Shown: piece after piece, positions 62,257 through 64,000 of the stretch
Layout: each line of letters starts with the position of its first letter
Position numbering within the stretch: the stretch's first letter is position 1
NCBI RefSeq assembly: GCF_003515705.1
Contig: NZ_QWEH01000015.1
Location: 57,611-121,610, forward strand
Source of the DNA: Oceanobacillus profundus
GTDB lineage: Bacteria > Bacillota > Bacilli > Bacillales > Amphibacillaceae
Length of the DNA: 64,000 bases
Direction: 5' to 3'
Translations under genes and position numbers: made by a program
The notes under the pieces: model-generated
Told to the model about the DNA's origin: nothing
Databases searched by the model: none
What the model saw: the letters and a program-made list of their open reading frames with translations, nothing else

Positions 62257-62283
62257 AAGAGGGGATTTTTTCCCCTCTTTGTT
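62257..62283. terminator. Terminator between salA and gerD
   Basis: AAGAGGGGA (62257-62265) pairs with TCCCCTCTT (62271-62279), starting right after the salA stop. The convergent gerD gene may use it too. Confidence 0.88.
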
Positions 62284-62324
62284 GTATTTTCCAGACATAT
62301 GAAGTAGATAAGCAAGTGATGTTG

Positions 62325-62975
62325 CTAATTGCCGCCGCCACCGCCTCCACTACCGCCGCCAGGTTCTTCTTCTCCGCCGTTGCCTTGACCGCCACCCTGT
62401 TGCTGAGAACCGCCTTCACCTTGTTGCTTAGCTTGTTCTTCAGCTGCTTTAAGCAAGATTTCTTGCATTTTTGCTTGAAATAATGGGGTTTCAAGTGTCT
62501 GTGTGATGGATTCCTCTAAGTGCGCTTTAAATTGCTGGCTTTTTAAGAGACTTAGCATTTGATTGGTAACTTCAGGATTTTGTAATAATTCCAGCATTTG
62601 CTTCTGATATTCTGCATCACTCATTAAGTCTTTCATCAATTTCTTATGCTCTTCTGACATGGACTTGGCATAGCCCTCGACAAACTTCGGGTCTTCGAAT
62701 AATGTCGACCACATTTCTTTCCCCTTGTCAGATACAAGAGTCTCATTAATTGACTTTTTTACCACATCAGACTGAATGACAAGCTCTTGCTTCAGTTTCT
62801 CATCGGACATTATTTCTGCTAACGCCTTTTTTCCATCTTCTGTTTGTAATATATCAACAACCATTTTCTTTGTTGCTTCATAATCTCCCTCTTTTGGGGA
62901 GCCACCTTCACCATTACATGCAACTAATAACATGAAGGATATTGCAAGGAGTGTTAAACATACTTTGCGTAACAT
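62325..62975 (-). CDS. gerD: Spore germination lipoprotein GerD
   Basis: Inner spore-membrane lipoprotein needed for rapid nutrient germination and clustering of Ger receptors. 216 residues: signal peptide with lipobox LVAC (Cys ~20), a central helical domain (~60-165, MSEEHKKLMKDLMSDAEYQK), and a low-complexity Gly/Gln/Glu-rich tail (GGGSGGGGGGN). AAGGAGG precedes the ATG on the minus strand. Convergent with salA, as in Bacillus. Confidence 0.94.
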   Translation of the reverse strand: MLRKVCLTLLAISFMLLVACNGEGGSPKEGDYEATKKMVVDILQTEDGKKALAEIMSDEKLKQELVIQSDVVKKSINETLVSDKGKEMWSTLFEDPKFVEGYAKSMSEEHKKLMKDLMSDAEYQKQMLELLQNPEVTNQMLSLLKSQQFKAHLEESITQTLETPLFQAKMQEILLKAAEEQAKQQGEGGSQQQGGGQGNGGEEEPGGGSGGGGGGN

Positions 62976-63154
62976 GTGATATTGTTCCTCCTTCCTATAT
63001 CCTTAATATGAGTGACAAATTTATAAAATATTCACTTGGGGTGGGAAAAATAAAGCGCTTCATGTTAGAATATGTACGTAAAGGATGTACGATTAGAGTC
63101 ACTATTATGATCATGAAAGTTGTTCATTGCCACAGATTGTAGGGGGATTTGATA

Positions 63155-63811
63155 TTGAATAGTCGTAACTTGGTAAATTTTTTATGGAAAACGTTTATTA
63201 TTGGGGGAATTGCAGGTCTTGTTGTTAGCTTCTTTGTAAAGCCACAAGATTATGCAACGTATTTAAGTCCGTTTGATTTCATAGAAGTAGTTGGACTCAT
63301 TTTGTTTTTTGTTGGACTAGGTCTGACATTTAGCGTTGTCAGTATGACTGGTTTTTTTGCCTATCTATTTATTCACCGAATGGGATTGAATATGTTTCGT
63401 TCCTTTTGGCCAACTGTTCAAGTACTCGTCATTGCATTTGTTCTATTTGATTTAGTTTACTTCCCATATCGAGCAGCTGATGGAACGGTAGCTATTTATT
63501 GGTATATCTTAGGTGCAGCTGGCTTATTAGCATTTGGTTGGGTTGTGGCGAAGAGAAAAGCAAAGGAAACAAACCCTAAGGCGTTTGTACCAGCACTATT
63601 TTTTATGGTTGTTATCACAACGGTTGAGTGGGTTCCTGGATTGCAAGTGCAAGGCAGTGATTATGCTTGGTTAATGATTGTTCCATTACTTGCATGTAAT
63701 ACATATCAATTGCTTACCTTGCACCGAATAACGAAAAAAGCAGAGAGGAAACAAACAGAAGGAAAGAAAACGAGCAAGTTAAGTAAAAATGCGAAGGCTA
63801 GTAAAGCATAA
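63155..63811 (+). CDS. kbaA: KinB signalling pathway activation protein KbaA
   Basis: Membrane protein that activates the sporulation sensor kinase KinB. 218 residues with about six helices and a basic C-terminal tail (KKTSKLSKNAKASKA). It follows gerD divergently, as in Bacillus. Two in-frame TTG codons lie close to the AGGGGG site; the second, at 63155 (NSRNLVNFLWK), has better spacing than 63149. The start may be a few bases off because of counting limits. Confidence 0.9.
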   Translation: MNSRNLVNFLWKTFIIGGIAGLVVSFFVKPQDYATYLSPFDFIEVVGLILFFVGLGLTFSVVSMTGFFAYLFIHRMGLNMFRSFWPTVQVLVIAFVLFDLVYFPYRAADGTVAIYWYILGAAGLLAFGWVVAKRKAKETNPKAFVPALFFMVVITTVEWVPGLQVQGSDYAWLMIVPLLACNTYQLLTLHRITKKAERKQTEGKKTSKLSKNAKASKA

Positions 63812-63820
63812 AAATAAAGG

Positions 63821-63851
63821 ACCTCTGACTAAAATTCGGTCAGAGGTTTTT
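63821..63851 (+). terminator. kbaA terminator
   Basis: ACCTCTGAC (63821-63829) pairs with GTCAGAGGT (63839-63847), then T residues. Confidence 0.88.
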
Positions 63852-63881
63852 GAGCTTTTTTTATTCAACTGGAGGGAGTGT

Positions 63882-63938
63882 AAACTGAACTGTGTAAGTG
63901 AGAGAGCGTACGGCTCTTACTTCGCAGTTCAGTTTTTT
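63882..63938 (+). terminator. Second long hairpin with T-run
   Basis: AAACTGAACTG pairs with CAGTTCAGTTT, with an inner AGAGC/GCTCT stem, followed by T6. It may be an independent terminator or attenuator before the next gene. Confidence 0.7.
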
Positions 63939-63978
63939 ATTGTTAGAATAAAACTATAACGATTGGGAGGTTGTTCTA

Positions 63979-64000
63979 TTGGCTAAAACAAAGCGAGAAG
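63979..64000 (+). CDS. Start of a gene cut by the window edge
   Basis: TTG at 63979 follows GGGAGG (63965-63970) by 8 bases and opens a frame reading (M)AKTKRE at the end of the window. Too short to identify. Confidence 0.4.

Overview
The window looks like a chromosomal segment of a low-GC, endospore-forming member of the Bacillaceae, most like the Oceanobacillus/Virgibacillus group. The evidence is strong AGGAGG-type ribosome sites with frequent TTG/GTG starts, perfect Fur boxes, many CcpA cre-like sites, the spore protein gene sspO, and the sporulation/germination block cwlD-salA-gerD-kbaA at the right end. No rRNA, tRNA, prophage, transposase or CRISPR array was seen.

Left part (1-18.4 kb): a DUF421 membrane protein; an XRE-AbrB regulator with an ABC-2 exporter; a Fur-controlled siderophore uptake operon (3145-7085); an aldo/keto reductase; a Bce-type two-component/ABC module (8469-12895); and a second iron locus with the btr-feuABC-besA layout (13388-18052). 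It ends with sspO, which is too short for routine ORF calling.

Middle part (18.4-53 kb): a large carbohydrate-acid island. It holds gnd, a XylR-type ROK repressor, an operon joining nickel-pincer cofactor genes (larC1, larB, larC2) and a LarA-family racemase/epimerase with fructuronate reductase (uxuB-type SDR), gluconokinase and methylglyoxal synthase, then an L-gulonate 5-dehydrogenase-like enzyme, gntP, a Gfo/DUF993/TIM-barrel cassette, a TRAP transporter, uxaC, a second Gfo/Idh/MocA cassette and two GPH sugar carriers. No mannonate dehydratase or KDG kinase/aldolase is present in the window. The simplest reading is glucuronate (or L-gulonate) to fructuronate to D-mannonate, then a nickel-dependent C2 epimerisation to D-gluconate, then 6-phosphogluconate and ribulose 5-phosphate. 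The epimerisation step is an inference.

Seven promoters in this island share one design: a TTGNNN -35 box, a CcpA cre in the 17-18 bp spacer, a TATAAT-like -10 box, and a downstream operator GTTTGTT-N5-AACAAAT. This is the known XylR operator type. The same motif, as a perfect palindrome, lies between the repressor gene and larC1. One such promoter drives only a scar gene in which a TRAP binding-protein signal peptide is fused in frame to the end of a DctM permease. Beside it lies a fragment of a GH3-like glycosidase with a FIMAH-like domain, so parts of the island are decaying.

Right part (53-64 kb): an Eis-like acetyltransferase, a Yip1/HlyD pair, a nucleotidyltransferase-like protein, a YihY-family protein, several DUF948/YtxH-like envelope proteins, then cwlD, salA (mrp), gerD and kbaA. 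Two repeat-like elements with similar ends flank cwlD.
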